A DNA stretch of 64,000 nt. Source: Serpens sp035497915. Its GTDB lineage: Bacteria > Pseudomonadota > Gammaproteobacteria > Pseudomonadales > Pseudomonadaceae. Shown one piece after another: positions 36,044-45,876 of this stretch (positions are counted from its first letter, which is position 1; the number at the start of each line of letters is the position of its first letter). The DNA is taken from contig NZ_DATJCS010000036.1 in assembly GCF_035497915.1 (NCBI RefSeq), positions 139,958 through 203,957 on the forward strand, in the 5' to 3' direction. The notes under the pieces are model-generated. The model had not been told where the DNA came from. It searched no databases and worked only from the letters and a program-made list of their open reading frames with translations. The translations under genes were made by a program, and so were the position numbers.

Positions 36044-36912
36044 AGCGCTGGAGCTTCTCCAACCTGATGCTGTGGGCCGGGCTGGCGTTCATCTACCTGC
36101 CGATGGTCATCCTGGTCATCTACTCGTTCAACGACTCGCGGCTGGTGACGGTGTGGGGCGGCTGGTCGGTGCGCTGGTACGCCAGCTTGCTGGACAACCG
36201 CCAGTTGATGGGCGCGGTGATGCGTTCGCTGGAGATCGCCCTGTACACGGCGATTGCCGCCGTGGCGCTGGGTACCCTGGCGGCCTTCGTGCTGACGCGC
36301 ATCCCGCGCTTTCGCGGCCGCACGCTGTTCGGTGGCATGGTCACCGCGCCGTTGGTGATGCCCGAGGTGATCACCGGTCTGTCGCTGCTCCTGCTGTTCG
36401 TGGCCATGGCCCAGCTGATCGGCTGGCCGGCCGAGCGTGGCATGACCACCATCTGGATCGCCCACACCACCTTCAGTTCCGCCTACGTGGCGGTGGTGGT
36501 GATGTCGCGCCTGCGCGAGCTGGACCTGTCCATTGAGGAAGCGGCCATGGACCTGGGCGCCAAGCCCTGGAAGGTGTTCTTCCTGATCACCATCCCGATG
36601 ATCGCGCCCTCGCTGGTGGCCGGCGGCATGCTGGCCTTCGCGCTGTCGCTGGACGACCTGGTGCTGGCCAGCTTCGTCTCCGGCCCCGGTGCCACCACCC
36701 TGCCGATGGAGATTTTCTCCGCCGTGCGCCTGGGGGTGAAGCCGGACATCAACGCCATCGCCAGCCTGATCCTGCTGGCCATCTCGCTGTTCACTTTCCT
36801 GGCCTGGTACTTCGCCCGTCGAGCCGAGGATCGGCGGCGTCGTTCCATCCAGCAGATGCTGGACGAAACGCGCCCCGAGCGCGATCCGCGTCCGCAGCAG
36901 CAGGTGGCGTGA
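36040..36912 (+). CDS. spuH: polyamine ABC transporter permease
   Basis: A 290-aa PotC/PotI-like permease, partner of SpuG, with the coupling loop EEAAMDLGAKPWKVFFLITIP. Last gene of the spu run, followed directly by a strong terminator. Confidence 0.95.
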   Translation: MKRWSFSNLMLWAGLAFIYLPMVILVIYSFNDSRLVTVWGGWSVRWYASLLDNRQLMGAVMRSLEIALYTAIAAVALGTLAAFVLTRIPRFRGRTLFGGMVTAPLVMPEVITGLSLLLLFVAMAQLIGWPAERGMTTIWIAHTTFSSAYVAVVVMSRLRELDLSIEEAAMDLGAKPWKVFFLITIPMIAPSLVAGGMLAFALSLDDLVLASFVSGPGATTLPMEIFSAVRLGVKPDINAIASLILLAISLFTFLAWYFARRAEDRRRRSIQQMLDETRPERDPRPQQQVA

Positions 36913-36918
36913 AAACGA

Positions 36919-36950
36919 GGGGGCAGATGCGAATCTGCCCCCTTTTTTTT
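36919..36950 (+). terminator. Rho-independent terminator after spuH
   Basis: GGGGGCAGAT and ATCTGCCCCC form a perfect 10-bp stem around GCGA, followed by eight T residues, 6 nt after the spuH stop. Confidence 0.95.
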
Positions 36951-36960
36951 GCGCGGACCT

Positions 36961-37032
36961 GTAGGAGCGACTTCAGTCGCGAGCGTTTGCTGCCGGCCGC
37001 ACGAAAGCATCGCGGCCGAAGCCGCTTCCACA
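36961..37032. repeat. REPIN-like palindromic repeat pair, copy 2
   Basis: Begins GTAGGAGCGACTTCAGTCGC and ends, inverted, with GCATCGCGGCCGAAGCCGC. Its first REP is identical over 20 bp to that of the copy at 53228. Confidence 0.85.
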
Positions 37033-37052
37033 AAAAGCACAACCTGAAACCA

Positions 37053-37150
37053 CCGTAGGGCGGACAACGTTGTTCTTGGCCGCCATCGCGCCGGAACGGC
37101 GCGCCTCGCGCCGCGCTGGGTGAATCGGTGAAGCGCGACCCACCCTACGG
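37053..37150. repeat. 98-bp element with inverted CCGTAGGG ends, overlapping the nnrS stop
   Basis: Starts CCGTAGGG and ends CCCTACGG. The interior has further small palindromes (CGCGCCGGAACGGCGCGC). Its right end supplies the TAG stop of nnrS (37145-37147), suggesting insertion into the 3' end of that gene. Confidence 0.65.
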
Positions 37151-38266
37151 GGCGCCCCGGGTCTGCCAGAGCAGCGCCACCAGCAGCAGAAACGCCAGCG
37201 ACCAGCAGGCGGCGGACAGCAGCAGCCAGGGGTACGGATCGGCGCCCAGCGGTGCGGGCAGGATGCGCGCCAGGGCGGCCAGGCTGAGCAATCCGGCGGC
37301 CGGGTGAATCCACGGACGGGCATTGGCGTCGCGCAGTCGGTAGAGCAGGCGGGTGCGCGCCATCACTGCCAGGGTCAGGGTGCCCAGCGCGCCGACCGTG
37401 ATGCCGTGCAGGGCGACCGTCAGCGGCAGCGCGTCGAACAGCAGCGCGGCGCCGAACAGCAACAGGCCGAGCGCCAGCCAGGCATAGCCGAGCAGCAGCA
37501 CGGCCAGGTCGGCGCGGCGCAAGTGCCGCCAGGGCTGCCAGCGCAGCAGCCGGGTGCCAGCCAGCAGGCCGGCGGCCAGCAATAGAGCGCCAGCCAGATA
37601 CTCAAGCGAGATCAGCAGGGCCAACAGTGCGATGCCCAGCAGCACTAGTCCTGCGCCTTCCAGGCGCGGCTGCACCCGCGCCTGCAGGTTCCAGCCCTGG
37701 CTCTGCGCATGCCCGGCCAGCGCCGGGGCGATGATGCGCCCGCCCATGAAGAACAGCAGGGTGGTCAGCACCAGCAGGGCACCCTGGGCCAGGCGCGGGC
37801 TGATCGACAGGAACGGGTCGATACTGCCGAACAGGCTGGCCAGACCGAGGGCGATGACCAATGGCGCGACGGACTGGTTGCGCCACTTCTTCGCCGCCCC
37901 GACGAAGCGCGGCACCACCTTCCAGGCCAGCCCGGCCGCGAACAACGCGGCGCCCAGCATCGACAGCCAGCCAGTGGGCCAGAGCAACCAGCTCAGGCGC
38001 GCCGAGGCCCAGCAAGCCAGCAGCGCAACAGTCACCCGCAACGGTTGCGGGCCGAGCAGATAGCCGGCGACCACCGCCAGGGCGAAACCGAACAGCAATT
38101 CATGGGCGTGACCGTAGGGCGTGGCCAGTCCGGGCGGGACGTGCAGCAGCCCGAGCAGGCCGAGCACCGACCAGGGCAGGATCAGCGCGGCGTAAAGCGC
38201 GGCGGCGGGGAAGAACCAGGCGTTGGCAAACGGCTGGCGGGGCTTGCGGTCGGCGCGATCGGTCAT
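37145..38266 (-). CDS. NnrS-family membrane protein
   Basis: About 373 aa from ATG 38266; the upstream open frame is Arg/Pro-rich and not credible. About ten to twelve membrane helices with HELLFGFALAVVAGYLL near residue 60, a conserved NnrS motif. NnrS proteins bind haem and copper and help cells resist nitric oxide. The last codons lie in a repeat element. It starts 38 nt after argH on the same strand. Confidence 0.88.
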   Translation of the reverse strand: MTDRADRKPRQPFANAWFFPAAALYAALILPWSVLGLLGLLHVPPGLATPYGHAHELLFGFALAVVAGYLLGPQPLRVTVALLACWASARLSWLLWPTGWLSMLGAALFAAGLAWKVVPRFVGAAKKWRNQSVAPLVIALGLASLFGSIDPFLSISPRLAQGALLVLTTLLFFMGGRIIAPALAGHAQSQGWNLQARVQPRLEGAGLVLLGIALLALLISLEYLAGALLLAAGLLAGTRLLRWQPWRHLRRADLAVLLLGYAWLALGLLLFGAALLFDALPLTVALHGITVGALGTLTLAVMARTRLLYRLRDANARPWIHPAAGLLSLAALARILPAPLGADPYPWLLLSAACWSLAFLLLVALLWQTRGAP

Positions 38267-38303
38267 GGTGGGGGCGGACGGCCGGGCCGTCCGCCGGGGC
38301 CGA

Positions 38304-39698
38304 TCAGCGCGTGGCCAGCAGCTCGCGGCCGCGCTGCACCGCGGCGCGCACCTGGGCCGGCGCGGTGCCGCCAATGTGGTTGCGAGCATTCACCGAGCCT
38401 TCCAGGGTCAGCACGGCGAACACGTCGTCGCCGATCTGTTCGCTGAACTGGCGCAGCTCGTCGAGGCTCATCTCGGCCAGGTCCTTGCCGCTCTGCACGC
38501 CGTACTTCACCGCATGGCCGACGATCTCGTGGCAATCACGGAACGGCAGGCCCTTGCGCACCAGGTAGTCGGCGAGGTCGGTGGCGGTGGAGAAGCCGCG
38601 ACGGGCCGCTTCGCGCATCACGTCGATGCGCGGCTTGATGGCCGGGATCATGTCGGCGAAGGCGCGCAGGGAGTCGCGCAGGGTATCGGCGGCGTCGAAC
38701 AGCGGCTCCTTGTCTTCCTGGTTGTCCTTGTTGTAGGCCAGCGGCTGGCCCTTCATCAGGGTCAGCAGACCGGTCAGCGCGCCGAACACCCGGCCCGACT
38801 TGCCGCGCACCAGCTCGGGCACGTCCGGGTTCTTCTTCTGCGGCATGATCGACGAACCGGTGCAGAAGCGATCCGGCAGCTCGATGAACTGGAACTGGGC
38901 GGAGGTCCAGAGCACCAGCTCTTCGGAGAAGCGCGACAGGTGCATCATGGCCAGCGAGGCGGCGGCGCAGAACTCGATGGCGAAGTCGCGATCGGAGACG
39001 CCGTCCAGCGAGTTGCCGCCGATGGCCTCGAAGCCCAGCAGCTGGCAGGTGATCTCGCGTTGGATCGGGTAGGTGGTGCCGGCCAGCGCCGCCGAACCCA
39101 GCGGCATGCGGTTGACGCGCGTGCGGCAATCCACCAGGCGCTCGTAGTCGCGGCTGAGCATCTCGAACCAGGCCAGCAGGTGGTGGCCGAAGGTCACCGG
39201 CTGGGCGGTCTGCAGGTGGGTGAAGCCGGGCATGATCACCTCGGCATGCTGCTCGGCCTGGGCCAGCAGGCCCTGTTGCAGGCGGGTGATCTCGCCGAGG
39301 ATGGTGTCGATCTCGTCGCGCAGCCACAGGCGGATGTCGGTGGCCACCTGGTCGTTGCGCGAGCGGCCGGTGTGCAGCTTCTTGCCGGTGATGCCGATGC
39401 GGTCGGTCAGGCGTGCCTCGATGTTCATGTGCACATCTTCCAGGTCGACGCGCCAGTCGAACTGGCCGGCCTCGATCTCGCCCTGGATCTGCTTCAGGCC
39501 ATCGATGATCGCGTCGCGCTCGGCGACGCTCAGCACGCCGGCCTGTTCCAGCATGGTGGCGTGGGCGATCGAGCCCATGATGTCGTGACGGTACAGGCGC
39601 TTGTCGAAGTCGACGGAGGCGGTGAAACGGGCGACGAAGGCATCGACGGGCTCGCTGAAGCGGCCGCCCCAGGACTGGTTGGTTTTCTCGACACTCAT
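38304..39698 (-). CDS. argH: argininosuccinate lyase
   Basis: A 464-aa enzyme of the fumarase/aspartase superfamily, last step of arginine synthesis. The signature GSSIMPQKKNPD holds the catalytic Ser, and THLQTAQPVTFGHH is the His-containing region. It lies back to back with algZ, as in P. aeruginosa (argH/fimS/algR). Confidence 0.97.
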   Translation of the reverse strand: MSVEKTNQSWGGRFSEPVDAFVARFTASVDFDKRLYRHDIMGSIAHATMLEQAGVLSVAERDAIIDGLKQIQGEIEAGQFDWRVDLEDVHMNIEARLTDRIGITGKKLHTGRSRNDQVATDIRLWLRDEIDTILGEITRLQQGLLAQAEQHAEVIMPGFTHLQTAQPVTFGHHLLAWFEMLSRDYERLVDCRTRVNRMPLGSAALAGTTYPIQREITCQLLGFEAIGGNSLDGVSDRDFAIEFCAAASLAMMHLSRFSEELVLWTSAQFQFIELPDRFCTGSSIMPQKKNPDVPELVRGKSGRVFGALTGLLTLMKGQPLAYNKDNQEDKEPLFDAADTLRDSLRAFADMIPAIKPRIDVMREAARRGFSTATDLADYLVRKGLPFRDCHEIVGHAVKYGVQSGKDLAEMSLDELRQFSEQIGDDVFAVLTLEGSVNARNHIGGTAPAQVRAAVQRGRELLATR

Positions 39699-39895
39699 GG
39701 AAGGCTCTCGGCTGTTCGCAACGGTCAGGGGGCCGCGCCGGCGGCCTCCCGCAAAGGATGGCGCATGATAGCAGGGTCTGCCGGCGCGCCGCTGCCGCCG
39801 CCGGCTGACGAGCCGGTCACGGATTGCTCGGCGGGACGACGGATTCGGTGCGCCAGATCGCGGCGCCTCGCCGGGCGGCGCGCACCATGGCCGCC

Positions 39896-40957
39896 ATGCG
39901 ATTCTTCACGCCCCGGCCCGCGCCAATCGATGAGTTCTTCGTTCCCGCGCTCTGTGAGCCGGAGGCGCTGCTCACCCTCGTGCTGCTGGCCGAACTGCTG
40001 GTGCTGGTGCTGGTGCTCGCCGAGCCCATGACCCTCGGCTTCGACTGGGTGCGCCTGGCGCTGACCTCGCTGTTCGTGCAGTGGATCGTGCTGCTCTCGG
40101 CCGCCGTGCTGTGCCGGCTGCGCCCGTGGCTGGCGCGCTGCCGGCCGCTGATCGCCGGCCTGGGCTGCTGCCTGGTGGTGCTGGCGCTGACCCTGGCCTG
40201 CACAGCCGTCGCCCAGTTGCACGCGCTGGGCGGCCCGCCGAGCGCGGAAGCGGCGCTGTACCTGCGCCACGGGCTGATCAGCCTGATCATGAGCACCCTG
40301 CTGCTGCGCTACTTCTACCTGCAAAGCCAATGGCGCCTGCAACAGCGCGCCGAGCTACAGGCGCGCATCGAAGCCTTGCAGGCGCGCATCCGCCCGCATT
40401 TCCTGTTCAACAGCCTGAACAGCATCGCCAGCCTGGTGGCGAGCGATCCGATCAAGGCCGAGCAGGCGGTGCTGGACCTGGCCGATCTGTTCCGCGCCAG
40501 TCTGGCCCGGCCGGGCAGCCTGGTCGGCTGGCGCGAGGAGCTGCTCCTGACGCGGCGCTACCTGGCCATCGAGCAGTACCGCTTCGGTGACCGTCTGCGG
40601 GTGGAGTGGGCGGTGGACGGCGTGCCGGACGATCTGCCGATCCCGCCGCTGACCCTGCAGCCGCTGGTGGAGAACGCGCTGATCCATGGGGTAGCGCCGC
40701 GCATCGACGGCGGCCTGGTGCGCATCGAGGCGCAATGGCGCGCGGGGCGCTTCGAACTGCAGGTCAGCAATCCGCTGGCGGAGCCGGAAATGCCCGCCTC
40801 GCGCGGCACCCGGCAGGGCCTGGTGAATATCGCTGCCCGACTGACGGCACTTTTTGGCCCTGACGCGAGTCTGAGCGTGGAACGCCGTAACGGACGGCAT
40901 TTTACCTGTCTACGCTATCCTTGTTTCAGTCTCACGCAGGAAGCCAGAGCTCTATGA
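39896..40957 (+). CDS. algZ: LytS-type sensor histidine kinase AlgZ (FimS)
   Basis: About 353 aa from ATG 39896; ATG 39887 is an alternative and no good ribosome site marks either. Four to five membrane helices (~20-140) are followed by the His-kinase box of the LytS class, RPHFLFNSLNSI, and an ATPase domain with PLVENALIHG. In P. aeruginosa it controls twitching and virulence through AlgR. Its stop overlaps the algR start (ATGA). Confidence 0.92.
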   Translation: MRFFTPRPAPIDEFFVPALCEPEALLTLVLLAELLVLVLVLAEPMTLGFDWVRLALTSLFVQWIVLLSAAVLCRLRPWLARCRPLIAGLGCCLVVLALTLACTAVAQLHALGGPPSAEAALYLRHGLISLIMSTLLLRYFYLQSQWRLQQRAELQARIEALQARIRPHFLFNSLNSIASLVASDPIKAEQAVLDLADLFRASLARPGSLVGWREELLLTRRYLAIEQYRFGDRLRVEWAVDGVPDDLPIPPLTLQPLVENALIHGVAPRIDGGLVRIEAQWRAGRFELQVSNPLAEPEMPASRGTRQGLVNIAARLTALFGPDASLSVERRNGRHFTCLRYPCFSLTQEARAL

Positions 40958-41700
40958 ACGTCTTGATCGTCGACGATGAACCGCTTGCCCGCGAACGCCT
41001 GCAGCGCCTGCTCGGAGAAATCGAAGGTTATCGCGCGCTGGATGCCGCGGCCGCCAATGGCGAGGAAGCCCTGGCCCTGATCGACAGCCTGAAGCCCGAC
41101 GTGGTGCTGCTGGACATTCGCATGCCAGGCCTGGATGGCCTGCAGGTGGCGGCGCGCCTGTGCGAAAAGGAAGCGCCACCGGCGGTGATCTTCTGTACCG
41201 CCCACGATGAATTCGCCCTGGACGCCTTCCAGGTCAGCGCGGTGGGCTATGTGGTCAAGCCGGTGCGCCGCGAGGACCTGGCCGAGGCCCTGCACAAGGC
41301 GCAGCGCCCCAACCGCATGCAGCTGGCCGCCCTGACCCGGCCGCAGGCCGGCGGCGAAGGCGGGCCGCGCACCCATATCAGCGCTCGCACGCGCAAGGGC
41401 ATCGAGCTGATTCCGCTGGAGCAGGTGCTCTACTTCATCGCCGATCACAAGTACGTGACCCTGCGCCACAGCGGTGGCGAGGTGCTGCTGGATGAGCCGC
41501 TCAAGGCGCTGGAAGACGAGTTCGGCGACCGCTTCGTGCGCATCCATCGCAATGCGCTGGTGTCCCGCGAACGCATCGAGCGCCTGCAGCGCACGCCGCT
41601 CGGGCATTTCCAGTTGTACCTCAAGGGCCTGGACGACCAGGCGCTGACGGTGAGCCGCCGGCATGTGGCCGGTGTGCGCAAGCTGATGAACAACCTGTAG
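40954..41700 (+). CDS. algR: LytTR response regulator AlgR
   Basis: A 248-aa protein. Receiver with phospho-Asp54 (VVLLDIRMPG), acidic pair DD7-8 and Lys in VKPVRR, then a LytTR DNA-binding domain (~145-245). Length equals P. aeruginosa AlgR, regulator of alginate, twitching and haem genes. It lies directly before hemC as there. Confidence 0.96.
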   Translation: MNVLIVDDEPLARERLQRLLGEIEGYRALDAAAANGEEALALIDSLKPDVVLLDIRMPGLDGLQVAARLCEKEAPPAVIFCTAHDEFALDAFQVSAVGYVVKPVRREDLAEALHKAQRPNRMQLAALTRPQAGGEGGPRTHISARTRKGIELIPLEQVLYFIADHKYVTLRHSGGEVLLDEPLKALEDEFGDRFVRIHRNALVSRERIERLQRTPLGHFQLYLKGLDDQALTVSRRHVAGVRKLMNNL

Positions 41701-41785
41701 GCCGGGCGCTTTCCTTGATCCGGGCCGGTCCAGCCCCGGGCCCCGGCCTGTTATCATGCCGGCAGTTCTCGTTCTGGAATTGCCC

Positions 41786-42724
41786 ATGTCCCGCGAAATC
41801 CGCATTGCCACCCGCAAGAGTGCCCTGGCCCTGTGGCAGGCCGAATACGTCAAGGCGCGCCTGGAGCAGGCGCATCCCGGCCTGAAGGTCAGCCTGGTTC
41901 CGATGGTCAGTCGCGGCGACAAGCTGCTGGACGCGCCGCTGGCGAAGATCGGTGGCAAGGGCCTGTTCGTCAAGGAACTGGAAACCGCCCTGCTGGAGAA
42001 CGAGGCGGACATCGCCGTGCACTCCATGAAGGACGTGCCCATGGAATTTCCCGAGGGCCTGGGCCTGTTCTGCATCTGCGAGCGCGAAGATCCGCGCGAT
42101 GCCTTCGTTTCCAACACCTTCGACTCCCTGGACACGCTGCCCGCCGGCGCCGTGGTGGGCACCTCCAGTCTGCGCCGCCAGGCCCAGCTACTGGCCCGTC
42201 GCCCGGACCTGAAGATCCAGTTCCTGCGCGGCAACGTGAACACCCGCCTGGCCAAGCTGGATGCCGGTGAATACGACGCCATCATCCTGGCCGCCGCTGG
42301 CCTGATCCGTCTCGGCTTCCAGGAACGCATCCGCTCCTTCATCAGCGCCGAAGACAGCCTGCCGGCCGGTGGCCAGGGTGCGGTGGGTATCGAATGCCGC
42401 AGCGCCGACAGCGAGGTGCATGCCCTGCTGGCGCCGCTGCATCACGCCGACACCGCCGACCGGGTGATCGCCGAGCGCGCACTGAACAGGCACCTGAATG
42501 GCGGCTGCCAGGTACCGATCGCCTGCTATGCGGTGCTGGAAGGCAACGACCTGTGGCTGCGTGGCCTGGTCGGCCAGCCTGATGGTGGCCGTCTGCTGCG
42601 TGCCGAGGCTCGCGCGCCGCGCCAGAACGCCGAAACGCTGGGCGTCGAGGTGGCCGAGGCGCTGCTGCAACAGGGCGCCGCCGCCATCCTGGCCGAGGTC
42701 TATGGCGAGGCCGGCCATCCGTGA
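41786..42724 (+). CDS. hemC: porphobilinogen deaminase
   Basis: About 312 aa from ATG 41786. It polymerises four porphobilinogens into hydroxymethylbilane. Motifs: RGDKLLDAPLAKIGGKGLF, IAVHSMKDVP, GTSSLRRQAQL, and the dipyrromethane-cofactor Cys in NGGCQVPI. It overlaps hemD by 4 nt. Confidence 0.97.
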   Translation: MSREIRIATRKSALALWQAEYVKARLEQAHPGLKVSLVPMVSRGDKLLDAPLAKIGGKGLFVKELETALLENEADIAVHSMKDVPMEFPEGLGLFCICEREDPRDAFVSNTFDSLDTLPAGAVVGTSSLRRQAQLLARRPDLKIQFLRGNVNTRLAKLDAGEYDAIILAAAGLIRLGFQERIRSFISAEDSLPAGGQGAVGIECRSADSEVHALLAPLHHADTADRVIAERALNRHLNGGCQVPIACYAVLEGNDLWLRGLVGQPDGGRLLRAEARAPRQNAETLGVEVAEALLQQGAAAILAEVYGEAGHP

Positions 42725-43491
42725 CCGGCTGGCGCCTGCTGCTGACGCGCCCGGCCGAAGAGTGCGCCGCACTGGCGGCGCAACTGGCCGAGCAGGGCGT
42801 CCACGGCAGCTGCCTGCCCCTGCTGGAGATCGAGCCGCTGCCCGAAACGCCCGAGCAGCGCAGCCTGCTGCTGGAGCTGGACCGCTACTGCGCGGTGATC
42901 GTGGTCAGCAAGCCGGCGGCGCGCCAGGGTCTTGAGCGCCTCGACCGCTATTGGCCGCAGCCGCCGATCAACCAGCGCTGGTTCAGCGTTGGCGCGGCCA
43001 CCGGGCAGATACTCGCCGACTACGGCCTGCACGTCAGCTGGCCGGAAGGCGGCGATGACAGCGAAGCGCTGCTCGAACTCCCGGCCTTCAGTGAAGCCCT
43101 GCAGGTGCCCAGCCCGCGTGTGCTGATCATGCGCGGCGACACTGGCCGGGAATTGCTCGCCGAGCATCTGCGCGGCCAAGGCGTGGCGGTCGACTATTTG
43201 CCACTCTACCGCCGCCGCCTGCCCGACTATGCTTGCGGCGAACTGCCACGACGCGTGGCCACCGAACGGTTGAATGGCCTGGTGGTCAGCAGCGGCCAAG
43301 GCTTCGAGCACCTGTACCAGTTGGCCGGTGAGGCCTGGCCGGAACTGGCTCGGCTACCCTTGTTCGTGCCCAGCCCGCGGGTCGCCGAACAGGCCTGCGC
43401 GGCCGGTGCGCGGCAGGTGATCGATTGCCGGGGCGCCAGTGCCACGGCACTGCTCCAGGCATTGCAGGAACATCAGGCCCTACACGGATAG
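42721..43491 (+). CDS. hemD: uroporphyrinogen-III synthase
   Basis: A 256-aa protein starting at GTG 42721, within the hemC stop (GTGA). The sequence family is variable, but LLLTRPAEECAAL at the start, VVVSKPAARQGL and VVSSGQGFEHL fit. It closes hydroxymethylbilane to uroporphyrinogen III. Confidence 0.9.
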   Translation: MTGWRLLLTRPAEECAALAAQLAEQGVHGSCLPLLEIEPLPETPEQRSLLLELDRYCAVIVVSKPAARQGLERLDRYWPQPPINQRWFSVGAATGQILADYGLHVSWPEGGDDSEALLELPAFSEALQVPSPRVLIMRGDTGRELLAEHLRGQGVAVDYLPLYRRRLPDYACGELPRRVATERLNGLVVSSGQGFEHLYQLAGEAWPELARLPLFVPSPRVAEQACAAGARQVIDCRGASATALLQALQEHQALHG

Positions 43492-43500
43492 GACGTACTC

Positions 43501-44625
43501 GTGAGCGAAACCGACGCGCAAACCCCTGTACTCCCCGCTCCCGCCGAGCAGACTGCGCCGCGTACCGCGGGTCGCGCGGCCTTGCTGCTGGCGGTCGCCG
43601 CTCTGCTGATCGCCCTGGCGGCCGCCGCCCTCGGCGGCTGGAGTTTCTGGCAGGGCCAGCAACTGCAGCGCCAGGCCCAGGCCCAGCTGGCCGAGCAGCA
43701 GCGCCAGCAACAGCAATGGCAGACCGCCCAGGCCGAGGGCGAGCAACGTCTCGCCGATGCCGGCCGTGCCGTTGCGGAACGCCTCGAACAATTGCCGAGC
43801 CAGGAACAGCTGGGCGAGCAGCGTCAACTGCTGCAGACCCTGCAGGGCGACCAGCAGCATCTGGCGCAGAGCCTCACCCGCCTGCTCGGCGCCAGTCGTG
43901 AGGACTGGCGGCTGGCCGAGGCCGAGCACCTGCTGCGCCTGGCCATCCTGCGCCTGTCGGCCATGCAGGACGTGCCCAGCGCGATCGCCCTGGTGCAGGT
44001 CGCCGACGACATCCTGCGCGCGCAGAACGATCCACTGGGCTTCGCCGCGCGCGGCGAGATGATCAAGGCCCTGGAAGCCTTGCGCGCTCTGCCGCAACCG
44101 GACCGTGACGGCCTGTTCCTGCAGCTGGCGGCCCTGCGCGAGCAGGGCGAACGCCTGTTGCACCAGGCGCCGCAGTTCAGCGGCGGCAGCGTTCCGCCAG
44201 CACCCGAACAGGCCAGCGAAGAGCGCTTCTGGGAGTACGCCTGGCGCAAGCTGTCGCCTTATCTGCGCATCGAGCTGAACGCCGAGCAGGAGCTGCGCCC
44301 GCTGCTGGCCGGGCAGAACCTGGCGCAGGTGCGCCTGGCCCTGAGCCTGGCCCTGCAGCAGGCGCAGTGGGCCGCGCTGAATGGTCGGCCACAGGTCTAC
44401 GGCGCCGCGTTGCAACAGGCCACCGAGGTCCTCAACGGTTATTTCGATACCGCGAACCCCGCTGCGCGCAGCCTGGCGCAACGGCTGAGCGAGCTGGCCG
44501 AGCAGCCAGTGACGGTGGAGGCTCCCGACCTGCGCCCGGCGCTGCAGAGCCTGCAGAGCTACCTCCACCAGCGGCAGCAGGCGCGCGGCGAACAGCCGCC
44601 GGCCGAGCCGGAGGACGCCCAATGA
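43501..44625 (+). CDS. hemX: HemX-like membrane protein
   Basis: A 374-aa protein from GTG 43501 (AGGA 7 nt upstream). A single membrane helix at ~30-52, then a long Gln-rich coiled coil (~55-120) and a helical periplasmic domain. Annotated in databases as uroporphyrinogen-III methyltransferase-like, but no methyltransferase motif is present. Its position between hemD and hemY is conserved. Confidence 0.88.
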   Translation: MSETDAQTPVLPAPAEQTAPRTAGRAALLLAVAALLIALAAAALGGWSFWQGQQLQRQAQAQLAEQQRQQQQWQTAQAEGEQRLADAGRAVAERLEQLPSQEQLGEQRQLLQTLQGDQQHLAQSLTRLLGASREDWRLAEAEHLLRLAILRLSAMQDVPSAIALVQVADDILRAQNDPLGFAARGEMIKALEALRALPQPDRDGLFLQLAALREQGERLLHQAPQFSGGSVPPAPEQASEERFWEYAWRKLSPYLRIELNAEQELRPLLAGQNLAQVRLALSLALQQAQWAALNGRPQVYGAALQQATEVLNGYFDTANPAARSLAQRLSELAEQPVTVEAPDLRPALQSLQSYLHQRQQARGEQPPAEPEDAQ

Positions 44626-45821
44626 TCCGTGCCGCGCTGCTGCTCATCCTGCTGGTGGCGGGCGCGGGCCTGCTGATTCGAGGCATCGCCGAAGGCAGCG
44701 GCTACGTGCTGATCGCCTATCGGGGGCTGCGCTACGAGTCCAGCCTGTGGATGTTCCTGGCCATCCTCCTGGCGCTCTGGCTGCTGGTCTGGCTGACGCG
44801 CCGCCTGCTGCGTCTGCTGGGCGTTTCGGGCGCACTTATCAACCCCTGGTCGCGGCGCCATCAGCAACGGCGCGGCCACAAGGCCAGCGATCGCGGCTTG
44901 CTCGAACTGGCCGAAGGTCGCTGGCGTCCGGCGCTGCAGCACCTGCGCCTGGCCGCCGAGCAGGATCCGCATCCCTTGCCCTACTACCTGGCCGCCGCGC
45001 GCGCCGCCCAGCACCTGGGTGATCACGAAGAAAGCGACGCTTTGCTGGAGCAGGCGCTGAACCGCCAGCCCCACGCGGAACTGGTCATCGCCCTCACCCA
45101 TGCCGAGCTGCAGGAGCAGCGCGGCAACCTGGCGGGTGCCGAGGAAACCCTGACCGCCATGCTCGGGCGCCATCCGCACCAGCCGGAAACCCTGCGCCGA
45201 CTGGTCGCCGTGCAGCGCCGTCAGCAGAAGCCGGCCGCGTTGCTCGGCCTGCTGCCGGAGCTGCGCAAGCGCAAGGTGCTCGACGAAGACGAACTGCGCG
45301 AACTGGAGCGCGAGGCCTGGGCGGAGCGCCTGCGTGAGGTCGGGCGCAGCGGTGAGGCGCAAGCCCTGCGTGACACCTGGCCGCTGCTGAGCAGCAGCCT
45401 GCAGCATGACGCGCAGCTGCTGGGCCTGTATGCCGAGCAACTCGGGCGTGCGGGCGCCGAGGCGGAAGCCGAGACCCTGGTGCGCAAGGCGTTGCGCAGG
45501 CAATACGAGCCGGCGCTGGTCGAACTGTACGGCCGCCTGCGCGGGGCCGACAGCGGCCAGCAGCTGCACGAGGCCGAGCAGTGGCTCAAGGAGCATGCCG
45601 GGGATCCCCTGCTGCTGCGCGCCCTGGCGCGCATCAGCATTCGTCATCAGCTGTGGGGCAAGGCGCGCGACTATTACGAGGCGAGCCTCGGCCTGCGTCG
45701 TGATCCGCGTACCTGCGCGGAGCTGGCTCGGCTGCTGGCGCGCCTGGGCGAAGAGGAGCGCAGCAACCAACTGTTCCAGGAAGGTCTGGGAATGCTCGAC
45801 AGCGACGCACGTCAGGCTTGA
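44622..45821 (+). CDS. hemY: HemY-like TPR membrane protein
   Basis: About 399 aa from ATG 44622, overlapping the hemX stop. Two membrane helices within the first 65 residues, then TPR-like repeats. The enterobacterial HemY of this operon has no proven enzymatic step; it is not the protoporphyrinogen oxidase of the same name. Confidence 0.9.
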   Translation: MIRAALLLILLVAGAGLLIRGIAEGSGYVLIAYRGLRYESSLWMFLAILLALWLLVWLTRRLLRLLGVSGALINPWSRRHQQRRGHKASDRGLLELAEGRWRPALQHLRLAAEQDPHPLPYYLAAARAAQHLGDHEESDALLEQALNRQPHAELVIALTHAELQEQRGNLAGAEETLTAMLGRHPHQPETLRRLVAVQRRQQKPAALLGLLPELRKRKVLDEDELRELEREAWAERLREVGRSGEAQALRDTWPLLSSSLQHDAQLLGLYAEQLGRAGAEAEAETLVRKALRRQYEPALVELYGRLRGADSGQQLHEAEQWLKEHAGDPLLLRALARISIRHQLWGKARDYYEASLGLRRDPRTCAELARLLARLGEEERSNQLFQEGLGMLDSDARQA

Positions 45822-45876
45822 AATGCCCCGGTGGGTTCCTCTACCGTAGCGACCCTCACAGCCCACCGGTATCACC

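Noticed and set aside
41715..41757. TTGATC and TATCAT as a hemC promoter
   Set aside because: The boxes are 31 bp apart, far outside sigma-70 spacing; only the -10-like box might be real.
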